Shown here: piece by piece, positions 25,487-34,355 of the stretch
Numbering within the stretch: the stretch's first letter is position 1
Layout: each line of letters opens with the position of its first letter
Assembly: GCA_026984515.1 (NCBI GenBank)
Contig: JALSRZ010000134.1
Coordinates: 1-41,207 of the forward strand
Direction of reading: 5' to 3'
Origin: Thiohalobacter sp.
GTDB taxonomy: Bacteria > Pseudomonadota > Gammaproteobacteria > DSM-19610
DNA length: 41,207 nt
Made by a program: the position numbers and the translations under genes
The notes under the pieces: generated by a model
The model's database searches: none
Told to the model about the DNA's origin: nothing
What the model saw: only the letters and a program-made list of their open reading frames with translations

Positions 25487-26140
25487 TTCGCCGCAGACAA
25501 TAAAATGCCGGTCGCTGACCACTTCAATTGCCAGCTGTTCGAGCCCCTGTCGTGCCAGTTGCTGACGTACTTCGTCGGGCCGGTAGGCGGCCAGCAGGGA
25601 ATGGAAAAAATCTTTCTGCAATACGGCGGGTTCGTCAGCCGCGTATGTTTTCAGCAGGGACTCGGCCCGGGCGCGGTCCCCGGGTCTCATCAAATCCATT
25701 ACAAAGACCCTGGAGCCGGTCCGTCCGTGGCGGGCTATGGTCTCCCACAGGACTGCGGGTTCGGAGAGATGGTGCAGCAGGCTGTTGGACAGCAGCAGGT
25801 CATAGTGTGGCAGCGGCAGCGTTGCGTCTGGCAGGCGGGCGGAAAAATAGCGGATGCGTTCATCCAGCGACGCCGCCCTGGTGTCGCGTCGCGCCAGCTC
25901 CAGCATGGGCGCGGAGGCATCGATTCCGTGGATCCGGCAGTCCGGGAAACGCCGCGCGAAGCGCCGGCAGATATCACCGGGCCCGCAGCCGAGATCCAGC
26001 ACCGTCCCGCACAGCCCGGTGCCGAAACGCTGCGCCACCAGTTCGACAAAATAATCGTGCGGTGCGCTGAAGTCAGCCTGCGCATAGGCCAGCGCCTGGG
26101 CGGGGTCGTCCATGAGTTCCGGTTCCGGAATCCGTTCCAT
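25481..26140 (-). CDS. Class I SAM-dependent methyltransferase
   Basis: 219 residues from ATG 26140; GTG at 26146 is an alternative and neither has a clear ribosome site. Motif I is VLDLGCGPGDI (about 47–57), followed by HGIDASAPMLELARRD, a motif IV-like YDLLLSNSLLHHL (about 113–125) and FVMDLMRPG. The substrate is unknown; small-molecule methyltransferases share this layout. It begins 9 bp after lysA ends, so it may be co-transcribed with lptM–lysA, and it converges on the HEXXH gene with a 6-bp stop overlap. Confidence 0.87.
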   Translation of the reverse strand: MERIPEPELMDDPAQALAYAQADFSAPHDYFVELVAQRFGTGLCGTVLDLGCGPGDICRRFARRFPDCRIHGIDASAPMLELARRDTRAASLDERIRYFSARLPDATLPLPHYDLLLSNSLLHHLSEPAVLWETIARHGRTGSRVFVMDLMRPGDRARAESLLKTYAADEPAVLQKDFFHSLLAAYRPDEVRQQLARQGLEQLAIEVVSDRHFIVCGEL

Positions 26141-26149
26141 CGACACGCA

Positions 26150-27397
26150 CTACCAGTCGGGGATGGATTCGAATGCGAACAGGCTGTCGACGGTTTCGCG
26201 CCTGCGCACGACCTGTGCATCGGCGCCGTCCACCAGGATTTCGGCAGCACGCGGCCGGCTGTTGTAGTTTGAACTCATGGTAAAGCCATAGGCGCCGGCG
26301 GAACGCACGGCGAGCAGATCGCCTGCCTGCAGCGCCAGCACACGGTCCTTGCCGAGAAAATCACCGGTTTCGCACACCGGTCCCACGATGTCCCAGTGCA
26401 GTGGTTCGCCATCGCGCGGGCTGACCGGCACGATGTCCTGCCACGCGCCGTACAGCGCCGGCCGGATCAGGTCATTCATGGCGGCATCCACAATCGCGAA
26501 ATTCCGGTTGGCGCTCTGCTTCAGGTATTGCACTTCGGTTACCAGGATGCCGGCATTGGCGGCAATCGCGCGCCCGGGTTCGATCAGTATTTCCCGCTTG
26601 CTGCCGGCCAGGCGCGCGACCAGTGGCCGCACGTATTCAGTGGGTGTCGGCGGGTGTTCATCCCGGTACGGCACACCCAGGCCGCCACCGAGGTCCAGGT
26701 GATGGATGTCGATACCCTGAGTTTCCAGGCGATCGACCAGTTCCAGGATCCGGTCCAGGGCGTCGACGAAGGGCGCAATGGTGGTGAGCTGCGAGCCGAT
26801 ATGGCAATCCATGCCCTCTACCCTGAGGTGATCGGAATCGGCGGCCTGCCGGTAGGTGTCCAGGGCGGTGTCTACGGTGATGCCGAACTTGTTTTCCTTC
26901 AGGCCGGTCGAGATATAGGGGTGCGTGTTGGCGTCCACATCCGGGTTGACGCGCAGCGATACCGGCGCGCTCACCCCGTGGGTTCGGGCCACGGTCTCCA
27001 GGCGGGCCAGTTCAGCAGCGGATTCCACATTGAAGCAGCGAATACCGGCCTGCAGTGCCTGTTCCATTTCCGGCGCGGTTTTCCCTACCCCGGAAAACAC
27101 GACCCTGGCCGGGTCTCCACCGGCGCGCAGCACCCGCGCCAGTTCACCGCCGGAGACGATATCGAAGCCCGAACCCAGCCTCGCCAGCAGGGCCAGTACG
27201 GCCAGGTTCGAGTTGGCCTTGACCGCGTAACAGACCAGGTGTGGATGTTCCCCCAGTGCCTGGTCGAAGGCGGTCCAGTGGCGTTCCAGGGTGGCCCGCG
27301 AGTACACGTAAAGCGGTGTGCCATGCGTGGCGGCGAGCTGCCGTACATCGACCTGCTCGGCCAGCAGGTGGCCGTCCCGGTAATCGAAGTGATCCAT
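26150..27397 (-). CDS. lysA: Diaminopimelate decarboxylase
   Basis: 415 residues. The alanine-racemase-like barrel has the PLP lysine in CYAVKANSN (about 55–63), IVSGGELARVLRAG, FSGVGKT, the GMDCHIGSQ segment, and GGGLGVPY for phosphate binding. The C-terminal half has GPVCETGDFLGKDR with the substrate-binding Cys/Glu, and GAYGFTMSSNYNSRPRAAEILVDG. The enzyme makes lysine from meso-diaminopimelate. The start overlaps the lptM stop by 1 bp. lptM–lysA–dapF is the ancestral pattern, interrupted here. Confidence 0.97.
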   Translation of the reverse strand: MDHFDYRDGHLLAEQVDVRQLAATHGTPLYVYSRATLERHWTAFDQALGEHPHLVCYAVKANSNLAVLALLARLGSGFDIVSGGELARVLRAGGDPARVVFSGVGKTAPEMEQALQAGIRCFNVESAAELARLETVARTHGVSAPVSLRVNPDVDANTHPYISTGLKENKFGITVDTALDTYRQAADSDHLRVEGMDCHIGSQLTTIAPFVDALDRILELVDRLETQGIDIHHLDLGGGLGVPYRDEHPPTPTEYVRPLVARLAGSKREILIEPGRAIAANAGILVTEVQYLKQSANRNFAIVDAAMNDLIRPALYGAWQDIVPVSPRDGEPLHWDIVGPVCETGDFLGKDRVLALQAGDLLAVRSAGAYGFTMSSNYNSRPRAAEILVDGADAQVVRRRETVDSLFAFESIPDW

Positions 27398-27597
27398 CAG
27401 GGGGCGTCTTTTTCCGGTGCTTGCGCAGGTGCCGGGTCGGCCTGCGGGGGCGGTGCCTGCGTCTGCGTCTGTGTAACGGGTGCAGCGTCATCGGGAAGGT
27501 ATAGTGCTCCGTCCTGGCCGCAGCCGGACAGCATGGAACTGACAGCGGCCAGCGTAACGGTGATCCAGAGCAGGTACTGTACCCGGCAGATTGTCAT
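27397..27597 (-). CDS. lptM: LPS translocon maturation chaperone LptM (YifL-like lipoprotein)
   Basis: 66 residues from ATG 27597. A hydrophobic signal (about 6–22) ends in lipobox SMLSGC, then GQDGALYLPDD, the short conserved block of YifL/LptM proteins, and a Pro/Gln/Ala-rich tail. LptM assists disulfide maturation and assembly of LptD in the outer membrane. Small size and position before lysA are typical. It is divergent from the carboxylesterase over 229 bp (27598–27826), where promoters for both must lie; no distinctive site was recognised. Confidence 0.88.
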   Translation of the reverse strand: MTICRVQYLLWITVTLAAVSSMLSGCGQDGALYLPDDAAPVTQTQTQAPPPQADPAPAQAPEKDAP

Positions 27598-27826
27598 GGT
27601 TTTTCCTGGTTGCGTGCCTGGCACGAGTATACGAAGCGGGAGCCAAAAGCCCAAATCTGTGCGCTGGCCGGGAATTTCCGGTGGCGTGGACGGGGCGGCA
27701 CAGGACCCCTGCCCGCCCGGTTCAGACCGGGTGGTCGAGGTGTACCGGTTCGCTGCGGAACAGGTACCATACCGGCACAATCGGACAACGCAGTGCGCGC
27801 GCAGCGTGCTGGAAGCAGGACAGGCG

Positions 27827-28486
27827 ATGCTGGAAACACTGGAAATCGAGCCTTCCCGGGCAGCCAACGCGGTAGTCATCTGGCTGCATGGCCTGGGCGC
27901 GGACGGTCACGATTTCGTGCCGCTGATTCAACAATGGGGTCTTGTGGAGGAACTGAAGGTGCGCTTTGTGCTGCCGCATGCGCCGCGACGACCGGTCACA
28001 CTCAATAATGGCATGGTGATGCGTGCCTGGTACGATATCGCGGACCTGGAATTCGCGCAGTGCGAGGACCGCGCGGGTATCGAGCAGTCGCAGCAGCAGT
28101 TGCTGGCGTTGATCGACCGGGAGACCGGGCGTGGTGTGCCGGCCGACAGGATCCTGCTGGCCGGATTTTCGCAGGGTGGCGCACTGGCGCTGCACACTGC
28201 GCTGCGCATGACGGGGCCGCTGGCCGGGGTGCTGGTGCTGTCGGCCTACCTGCCACTGGCGGCACAACTGGCGGATGAAAAACGGGCAGACCCGGCGTTA
28301 CTGACCCTGCGCATGGATCATGGTGAACGGGACCCGGTGGTAAAATTCGCGGTGGCGGAGCGTTCCCGTGCCATCCTGGAAAAACAGGGCTACCACGTGG
28401 ATTTTCACCGCTATCCCATGGAGCACAGTCTGTGCCCGCAACAGATTGAGAGCCTGAAGCACTGGCTCACACGACAACTTGCTTGA
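27827..28486 (+). CDS. Carboxylesterase/phospholipase, alpha/beta hydrolase (YpfH/EstB-like)
   Basis: ATG at 27827 with AGGACAGG just ahead; 219 residues, the usual size. The catalytic triad is visible: nucleophile in LLAGFSQGGALAL (about 113–125), Asp in MDHGERDPVV, His in YPMEHSLCPQ. The oxyanion region is VIWLHGLGADGHDF. Family members hydrolyse short acyl esters or lysophospholipids, and some remove acyl groups from proteins; the physiological substrate is not predictable. The frame is open well upstream but without similarity. Confidence 0.93.
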   Translation: MLETLEIEPSRAANAVVIWLHGLGADGHDFVPLIQQWGLVEELKVRFVLPHAPRRPVTLNNGMVMRAWYDIADLEFAQCEDRAGIEQSQQQLLALIDRETGRGVPADRILLAGFSQGGALALHTALRMTGPLAGVLVLSAYLPLAAQLADEKRADPALLTLRMDHGERDPVVKFAVAERSRAILEKQGYHVDFHRYPMEHSLCPQQIESLKHWLTRQLA

Positions 28487-28533
28487 CGCATATCAAGGAC
28501 GCCTGGCCGCCGGCTCGCGCACAATATACCGCT

Positions 28534-29574
28534 ATGAATGTACTTGTAGTTTTTATGGTTTTGATCCTGTTGCCGCTTTCCACTGTCTCCGTGGCGGGGT
28601 CCGGTGAGGGTGCCGTGCTCTATCGGCAGAATTGCTCTGTGTGTCATGGTGTCGATGGCGATGGCGGTGTGGGTATCCCCCTGAACCTGCCTGATTTTCT
28701 GGCGGTCGCCAGTGATGATTACCTGCGTAACACCCTGCGCGACGGCCGTCCCGGTCGTGTCATGCCGGCCTTTACCAGTCTCAGTGATGCAGAGGTGGAG
28801 GCCATTATCGGTTATATACGCAGCTGGTCCGGGCAGGAAGCCCCGGTTTATCACAAGCACGCACTGCACGGTGATGTACAGCACGGCCGACAGCTGTTCG
28901 AGCAGCACTGCACGGCCTGTCATGGTAACCGGGGCCAGGGTGGCACCGGCACCGGGGTAACCTTTTCACGCCCGCGCGAGGCACCGGTGATGGCGCCGGC
29001 GCTGGACAATCCCGGATTCCAGGACTCGGTAAGCGATGCCATGCTGAAGGCCACGCTGTTGCGTGGCCGCAAAGGGACACCGATGCCCTCGATCGCGTCG
29101 CTTGGACTGAAAGAAAAGGATGCCGACGACCTGGTGGCCTACCTGCGCACCCTGAAGATAGAGTCTCTGGCCGGGGACAGTGAGGCACTGGAACCGGTCA
29201 TCCGCTACGAATCCGAATATGACCTCGAGCAGACACTGGAAAATCTCAAGCAGGCAGTGGTGGGGCGAAATTTCCGTGTGATCCGCGAGCAGTACCTGGA
29301 CCAGGGGCTGGCCGCCGAAGGTGAGGAAGATAAACACAGGGTCATCCTCTATTTTTGCAACTTTGCCTTCCTGAACGATGCGCTGGCCATCGATCCGAGG
29401 GTCGGCCTGTTCCTGCCCTGCCGCATCACGTTGATCGAAACTGAACACGGCGTACAGTTGATGAGCATCAACCCGAAAAATCTCAGCCGTCTGTTCAATA
29501 ACAGCGAGCTGGATCGCTACTGCGAGCAGATGCACGATCTGTACGCGGAGATCATGGAGGACGCCACGCTGTGA
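28534..29574 (+). CDS. Diheme cytochrome c fused to a C-terminal DUF302 domain
   Basis: ATG at 28534 gives 346 residues with a signal peptide (about 1–21, cleaved near STVSVA). Two class I cytochrome c domains follow: CSVCH (34–38) with axial Met77 in GRVMPAF, and CTACH (126–130) with Met184 in GTPMPSI. After the hemes, residues about 205–345 (YDLEQTLENLKQAVVGRNFRVIR…IDPRVGLFLPCRITLIE…) form a DUF302 domain. The protein should be periplasmic and redox active. Its last bases overlap a second DUF302 gene (GTGA). A role in periplasmic electron transfer, perhaps tied to sulfur or nitrogen compounds, is a guess from the heme content. Confidence 0.88.
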   Translation: MNVLVVFMVLILLPLSTVSVAGSGEGAVLYRQNCSVCHGVDGDGGVGIPLNLPDFLAVASDDYLRNTLRDGRPGRVMPAFTSLSDAEVEAIIGYIRSWSGQEAPVYHKHALHGDVQHGRQLFEQHCTACHGNRGQGGTGTGVTFSRPREAPVMAPALDNPGFQDSVSDAMLKATLLRGRKGTPMPSIASLGLKEKDADDLVAYLRTLKIESLAGDSEALEPVIRYESEYDLEQTLENLKQAVVGRNFRVIREQYLDQGLAAEGEEDKHRVILYFCNFAFLNDALAIDPRVGLFLPCRITLIETEHGVQLMSINPKNLSRLFNNSELDRYCEQMHDLYAEIMEDATL

Positions 29575-30017
29575 AAAGGCTTTTTCTTCTTCTGTCGTTA
29601 TTCCTGGTTTCGCCTTTGCTGGCTGCCCAGGACCTGTTCATGGTGCGTTCACAGCTGCCTTTCCCGGAAGCCATGTCGGTGTTGCAGCAATCCATCGGCG
29701 AAAGCGGTTTCCACATTTCACGCGTGCAGCGGGTGGATATCGGCCTGACAAAGTCGGGTTATAAAACCGACAAGTACCGGATCGTGTTCTTTGGCGACCT
29801 GGACGAGTTGCACTCGGTCAGCGACCGGCACCCGGACCTGATTCCCTATCTGCCGTTGAAAATCGCGATATTTGCCGAAAACGGCGAAACGCTGTTGCTG
29901 GCGTCCAGCTTCAAACACCTGCGCCCCTTCTATACCAGCCCGGACCTGCTACAGAAATTTGACCGCTGGGAATCCGCCATTCGGGAAATTCTCGAGCGGG
30001 TGCGTGTAGCCGAGTAA
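29571..30017 (+). CDS. Periplasmic DUF302 protein
   Basis: GTG at 29571 overlaps the cytochrome stop; 148 residues. A signal peptide (MKRLFLLLSLFLVSPLLAAQ) precedes a DUF302-like domain: SQLPFPEAMSVLQQSIGESGFHISRVQRVDIGL (about 27–60), DKYRIVFFGDLDELHSVSDRHPDLIPYLPLKIAIFAENGETLLLASS (about 67–113). The pattern SVLQQSI…GF, then PDLIPYLPLKIAIF, mirrors the C-terminal domain of the preceding cytochrome. The two may pair as subunits. Function of the domain is unknown. Confidence 0.85.
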   Translation: MKRLFLLLSLFLVSPLLAAQDLFMVRSQLPFPEAMSVLQQSIGESGFHISRVQRVDIGLTKSGYKTDKYRIVFFGDLDELHSVSDRHPDLIPYLPLKIAIFAENGETLLLASSFKHLRPFYTSPDLLQKFDRWESAIREILERVRVAE

Positions 30018-30023
30018 GCGTGG

Positions 30024-32957
30024 TCAGCGGCTTCTGATTTTCTGCAGTGCTTCATTCAGCAGGCTCTCGATGCGTTTCTTGTAGTTGAGGAAATGGATCG
30101 ATTGCACGCTTTCGGGATTCCCGCTGACCAGCATGGTCGGGCTTACATCAATATCTGAAATGTAGATCGGGTAGTGACTGCCGCTGCGCCTTTTGCGCGT
30201 AATATGGTCGGCCACTTCGGCAAACAGCGTGTTGCCGAACTCCAGCGCCGAGAATTCCTGCTTGCCGCAGAATATACTGAAAGAACCCTGCTGCCGGTCC
30301 TCGAGATCACCGATGATCTGTACGTCCAGGTAGCGCCGCGGACCGTTGCCGGCCGGTGGTTTGACCGGTTCAGCCGTGTACTGCCCCTGGCCATCCTGGT
30401 TGATCTGGTAGTAAACCGGGTGGTTGTCGTCCTGCAGGCGATCGTAGCTGCGCAGGTTACGCAGTCGGTAGTGTATATTGTCAATAAAGTTGCTGAACTG
30501 GCCCAGCAGTGTCTGCCGGTCATGAAATGCTACGCTCTGGTGAAACAATGAACCTCGTTCGTCCAGGATATAGACCTGGGCGCGTCCGCCGTGTACCCGG
30601 TAGAACATCTGCAGTACGTTTTCCCGGTTCATTTTCAGCGCTGCTGGCAGTGGGGAATCGTCCAGCATCTGGTCGTCCATGCGCACCGGACTGAATGCCG
30701 CCTGGGGCCTGCCGAGGTAGTTCAGCAACGCGCTGTGAGAATCCAGTTCGGTGTAGCGTGGAACATCGTTTTCGCATTGCAGAACGTAGTAATTCTGCCC
30801 GATGCGCAGCGCATAACGCGCATGTCTGCGCCAGTAATTTCGATAGAAGAACTCGCACAGGTCGTTGTAGAGCGTCTCCAGGCGGCGCGCTATTATGGCG
30901 CCGCGGGAAGAAGAAAAACTGAAGCAGGGAACGGGTGGCGGCATTTTCCCCTGGTTCACCGGCAGCCATGCGAAGTAGTCACACAGGCAGTCGAGCAGTG
31001 CAGTAGCGCCGCTGTAGCGGAAAGTCAGTATTTCTCCCCACGAACTTACGGCGATCATTTCGAAGCCGGTGGCAAGGTTTTCCCACTGTCCGCCGTAGCT
31101 CAGCGGATCGACGCGCTCACTGACCAGCTGCATGCCGTTACGGGTAAGCTTCTCCATCGGGTCGTGCGCCAGGTTGATAAACAGTCCCGCCTGCCGGATC
31201 GTTGCCGCGTCTGCCAGCGCCTGCATGTCGCTTTCCGGCGTTCTGCCATTGGGAAACATTTGCTGCAGGCAGTCCAGCACGCAACGTAACTCCCACTGGC
31301 TGAGGCTGCAGTCCGGCGGCTGGATACTGATACTCGAGGGATTGCGGTTGATCAGGCCGTTAAAATGGCACCAGGCAAGCAGTTCCAGCAGGCTCGAGGT
31401 GCGTTTCAGGGGCGTATGTTCGGCGGCGTCACGGGTCAGCACGTTACCCCGGTAGATGGCCCAGCCGGACCGGTTCTGGTCCAGGTAGTGCAGCGACAGG
31501 CGTTCCTCGGACAGGTCTTTCGATACTCCGGGGTTGATCATTTCGACCTTGCCGGACTTGCGCTCGAAGGCAACGTAGAGCTTGCGTCCCAGCAGGTTGA
31601 GATCGTCCGAGCGGATGGTCGCATCGCGGTTACTTTCACGACCGAATTGCGACAGGGCACGGTAACTGTGCGTGAGCTCTTCCACCAGCAGCTGACGTTC
31701 TTCCAGTACGCGCCTGATTTTCCACTGGCGGCGCTGGTCCAGTGAGGTCAGCCTGGCCTTGCTCCAGCCCCAGGTCTCGACCCGTTCACGCACCGCTTCC
31801 CGGCGCCAGGAGCGGTTGTGTCCCCGGTCCGGCTTGCTCATGGGCTCGTTGACCTTGAAGTAGAAGCAGCGCCTGGCGAGGTCCAGGCGTTCCAGTTCCC
31901 GGCGCGAAAACAGGTACTCCTCGACCGCGTTACACATCATGACGTAGGGATCCAGCTGGTCCAGCTGGGCCCGGGCGTTGTGAACGGCCTTCTTGAACTG
32001 TATCGCCAGCATCTCCATGTCCGGGTACTGGTTGGCGTAGGCTTCCAGCAACAGGATCTTGAGGATGGACTTGTACGGCGAATCGACAGCCTTATGGAGT
32101 TGCCACAGGGTGGCGCCGAAAAATTCTTCGACAGGCAGGTGCGACAGGCCACCGAAATCCACGATATCGCCTGCCTTGATGAAACGATTGGCAATCAGTT
32201 TGTCGACGTAGCGGTCGTATTCCTGCTCGTGTTCCGCCGGCACCAGCCACCAGACCGGGTAGCGCCCCGCAACCAGCAGACCGGTGCGGTAGAATTCGTC
32301 CAGCAACAGGTGGTGCTGGCAACTGCCGGCATTCTCGTTGCTTAGCTGCTGGTGCTCCTGCTGCCGGAACGAAACATCGTCCATGAGGAAGAAATGAACT
32401 TCGAGGCCCAGTGATTCCGCCCAGCTTTGCACCGCATCGGCTTTTTCCTGCAGGGCGGCGATGTCCTCCGCGACCAGCCCGGGGCGGTGACAGACCCAGA
32501 TATCGAAGTCGCTGGATTTCGAGTAGGCGATGGTGCCGGTGCTGCCCATCAGGTACAGGCCGTGAATGGAATAGCGGCGCTGGGCGCGTCGCCGGTAGCT
32601 GAAGCTTTTAGCCAGTTTGCGTGCTGCCTGTATGCAGCGTTTGCCGGGTGTGAAATCGGATATGCCACACGGTGTTTTGTTGGACAGGTAGCCGGGTAAC
32701 ATGGGGTGGTTGATATGAAACAGCAGTGGCAGCAGGCGGATAAAAATACGCTGACGCAGTTGCAGGGAGTCCTGTACCCGCCGCAGGCGGTCCTTGTTCA
32801 GGGCCAGGAAGCGGCGTTTGACGGCGCGCAGTTCCAGCGCGTCGATATCGATATCCCGGTGCCTGCTGAACTCCGCTGCAACCACGTCCTGTGTCGCGGC
32901 AACCCTGGCGGCCGGCACCGGCCGGGTATCCGGGGCGTGTTTGCGGGAGGAGGACAC
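30024..32957 (-). CDS. cyaA: Class I adenylate cyclase
   Basis: 977 residues from a GTG at 32957; E. coli CyaA is 848. The catalytic domain (about 30–550) holds YLMGSTGTIAYSKSSDFDIWV with G138–S139 and the metal-binding Asp150/Asp152. Further family segments are FFLMDD, WWLVPAEHEQEY, and SPYKSILKILLLEAYANQYP. The C-terminal half (about 560–977) is the regulatory region. It makes cAMP from ATP in the cytoplasm, for Crp-type control. It starts 12 bp after a GGDEF-like gene on the same strand, so both are probably co-transcribed. Its 3' end is 6 bp from the converging DUF302 gene. The exact start is uncertain since no ribosome site is evident. Confidence 0.94.
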   Translation of the reverse strand: MSSSRKHAPDTRPVPAARVAATQDVVAAEFSRHRDIDIDALELRAVKRRFLALNKDRLRRVQDSLQLRQRIFIRLLPLLFHINHPMLPGYLSNKTPCGISDFTPGKRCIQAARKLAKSFSYRRRAQRRYSIHGLYLMGSTGTIAYSKSSDFDIWVCHRPGLVAEDIAALQEKADAVQSWAESLGLEVHFFLMDDVSFRQQEHQQLSNENAGSCQHHLLLDEFYRTGLLVAGRYPVWWLVPAEHEQEYDRYVDKLIANRFIKAGDIVDFGGLSHLPVEEFFGATLWQLHKAVDSPYKSILKILLLEAYANQYPDMEMLAIQFKKAVHNARAQLDQLDPYVMMCNAVEEYLFSRRELERLDLARRCFYFKVNEPMSKPDRGHNRSWRREAVRERVETWGWSKARLTSLDQRRQWKIRRVLEERQLLVEELTHSYRALSQFGRESNRDATIRSDDLNLLGRKLYVAFERKSGKVEMINPGVSKDLSEERLSLHYLDQNRSGWAIYRGNVLTRDAAEHTPLKRTSSLLELLAWCHFNGLINRNPSSISIQPPDCSLSQWELRCVLDCLQQMFPNGRTPESDMQALADAATIRQAGLFINLAHDPMEKLTRNGMQLVSERVDPLSYGGQWENLATGFEMIAVSSWGEILTFRYSGATALLDCLCDYFAWLPVNQGKMPPPVPCFSFSSSRGAIIARRLETLYNDLCEFFYRNYWRRHARYALRIGQNYYVLQCENDVPRYTELDSHSALLNYLGRPQAAFSPVRMDDQMLDDSPLPAALKMNRENVLQMFYRVHGGRAQVYILDERGSLFHQSVAFHDRQTLLGQFSNFIDNIHYRLRNLRSYDRLQDDNHPVYYQINQDGQGQYTAEPVKPPAGNGPRRYLDVQIIGDLEDRQQGSFSIFCGKQEFSALEFGNTLFAEVADHITRKRRSGSHYPIYISDIDVSPTMLVSGNPESVQSIHFLNYKKRIESLLNEALQKIRSR

Positions 32958-32969
32958 GACAGCGGGCTG

Positions 32970-33797
32970 CTACAACGCGATGGCGTGCCCGGTCTGCCGT
33001 GCTCGAGCCTCTGACAGCGCCATGCCGGCGCGTCTCAGCAGAGTGCCGGCATTATCCTTTTTGCGCCAGCCGGCGACGCCGTAACAGGTGGTCAGTTCAG
33101 CGACGTTGATTTCATCGCCTGCTGCCGCGAGCAGCCGTTCGAGTTTACCGGCGAGTTGCAACGCCGACGTTTCGGTGGTCTCCGGCAGGACCAGTATCAG
33201 TTCGCGCTGCTCGTTGCAGCCGATCAGGTCCGCCCAGCGCAGCTGGTCTTTCAGCAGGCGGGCGATGTGCAGCAGCAATGGTTCCTGGTCGCCCTCGCAG
33301 TGGACTTCCATCATGATGACCGACATGGCGCTGTTGTAGCGCCTGGAGCGTGCCACCTGGGGTTCCAGCGCCAGCACGATGCCCCGGGAGTTCAACAGGC
33401 CGGTAAACGGGTCGGTCAGCACATGCTGTTTGAGTTCTTCGCTCAGGCGGGTATGCGCCTGTTCCAGCTCAACCTGTTTGCTGACATCCACATACAGCCG
33501 GGCCTGTTCGCATTCCTCTCCCGGCAGGTCGATACAGTGAACCTCGAAATGGTGCTCGGCGTCATTACGGTCCGTCCAGCGGATGAAACGGTCGTTGCCA
33601 AGCAGTATCCGTACCGGGTGATTTCCCAGCCCGGAGTGCTTGCGGCCCTGCAGGTCACTTGCCTGCAGGCGCCCGACCAGCTGCTCGAACGCAGGGTTGT
33701 AGCCACACACGCAGCCTTGCCGGTCCATCAGTACTACCGGGAAAGGAATAAGCTCTACAATCGCAAGGGCATGTTTCGGCGAAAGATTTTCCGACAT
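32970..33797 (-). CDS. PAS and degenerate GGDEF domain protein
   Basis: 275 residues. An N-terminal PAS-type domain (about 8–115) has VVLMDRQGCVCGYNPAFEQLVGR, a short coiled stretch follows (about 108–125), then a GGDEF-fold domain from LTDPFTGLLNSRGI (about 131–144). The catalytic signature is lost: GCNEQRELILVLPET stands where (R)xGGDEFxxLLP is expected, and the metal-binding aspartates are not recognisable. It is therefore unlikely to make cyclic di-GMP and may act as a sensor or binding protein. Position 12 bp upstream of cyaA suggests a link to cAMP production. Confidence 0.87.
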   Translation of the reverse strand: MSENLSPKHALAIVELIPFPVVLMDRQGCVCGYNPAFEQLVGRLQASDLQGRKHSGLGNHPVRILLGNDRFIRWTDRNDAEHHFEVHCIDLPGEECEQARLYVDVSKQVELEQAHTRLSEELKQHVLTDPFTGLLNSRGIVLALEPQVARSRRYNSAMSVIMMEVHCEGDQEPLLLHIARLLKDQLRWADLIGCNEQRELILVLPETTETSALQLAGKLERLLAAAGDEINVAELTTCYGVAGWRKKDNAGTLLRRAGMALSEARARQTGHAIAL

Positions 33798-33906
33798 CGG
33801 GCTAACACTCCAGGACAGGTACGGGGCAACTAGCGGCTACCTGTTGGTATATCGGAATCTGTGACCGGATCTTTATCGGGGGCGTGCGGCGTGCACAGTG
33901 CACGGG

Positions 33907-34275
33907 CTAGTCGTATTCCTCGGCGCGCAGGGCCTTGCCGCGCACCCGCTCGACCGGGTAGCGCTGTTCGTTGATGCGGATCTTGTCGAGCGCAGCGGCG
34001 ACCAGGTCGATATCCAGCTGGTCCGCGGTACGGACCAGGTAAATCAGGATGTCGGCCAGTTCCAGCCGTACGGCTGCCTTTTTAGCGGCCTCCGGCTGCC
34101 AGCTCTGTTCTTCTGTAAGCCATTGGAAATGCTCTACTAGTTCGGCTGCTTCGGCAATCAGTGCCATGGCCAGGTTTTTGGGGGAGTGAAACTGCTGCCA
34201 GTCCCGCCGTTCGGCAAAATCCGCCAGTTGCCGGCGTAACTGTTCGAGGCTGTCGGAAGGCTGCTGGCTGGACAT
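33907..34275 (-). CDS. MazG-like nucleotide pyrophosphohydrolase (RS21-C6/dCTPase type)
   Basis: ATG at 34275 gives 122 residues. The all-alpha NTP-PPase pattern is clear: FHSPKNLAMALIAEAAELVEHFQWL (about 29–53) with the first EXXE metal motif in EAAELVE, and RLELADILIYLVRTADQLDIDL (about 69–90) with the second E/D motif. These enzymes hydrolyse abnormal or surplus (deoxy)nucleoside triphosphates to monophosphates. The gene stands alone, 109 bp below the GGDEF-like gene, and is divergent from the cupredoxin gene. Confidence 0.9.
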   Translation of the reverse strand: MSSQQPSDSLEQLRRQLADFAERRDWQQFHSPKNLAMALIAEAAELVEHFQWLTEEQSWQPEAAKKAAVRLELADILIYLVRTADQLDIDLVAAALDKIRINEQRYPVERVRGKALRAEEYD

Positions 34276-34355
34276 GCGGCTAATTAAATCATATCGGGTG
34301 CCGATAAGCCTAAAACCGAAATAGTGAGCAGAAAAACAGGCGGCTGGGCAAACTT

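Noticed and set aside
27620-27640. GGCACGAG sequence resembling a sigma-54 -24 element
   Set aside because: No GC dinucleotide occurs at the required 10-base distance, so the -12 element is missing.
26396-27826. Plus-strand open frame running into the carboxylesterase and antisense to lysA
   Set aside because: lysA and lptM on the other strand are clear, and the esterase has a good ribosome site at ATG 27827, so the upstream extension is not coding.
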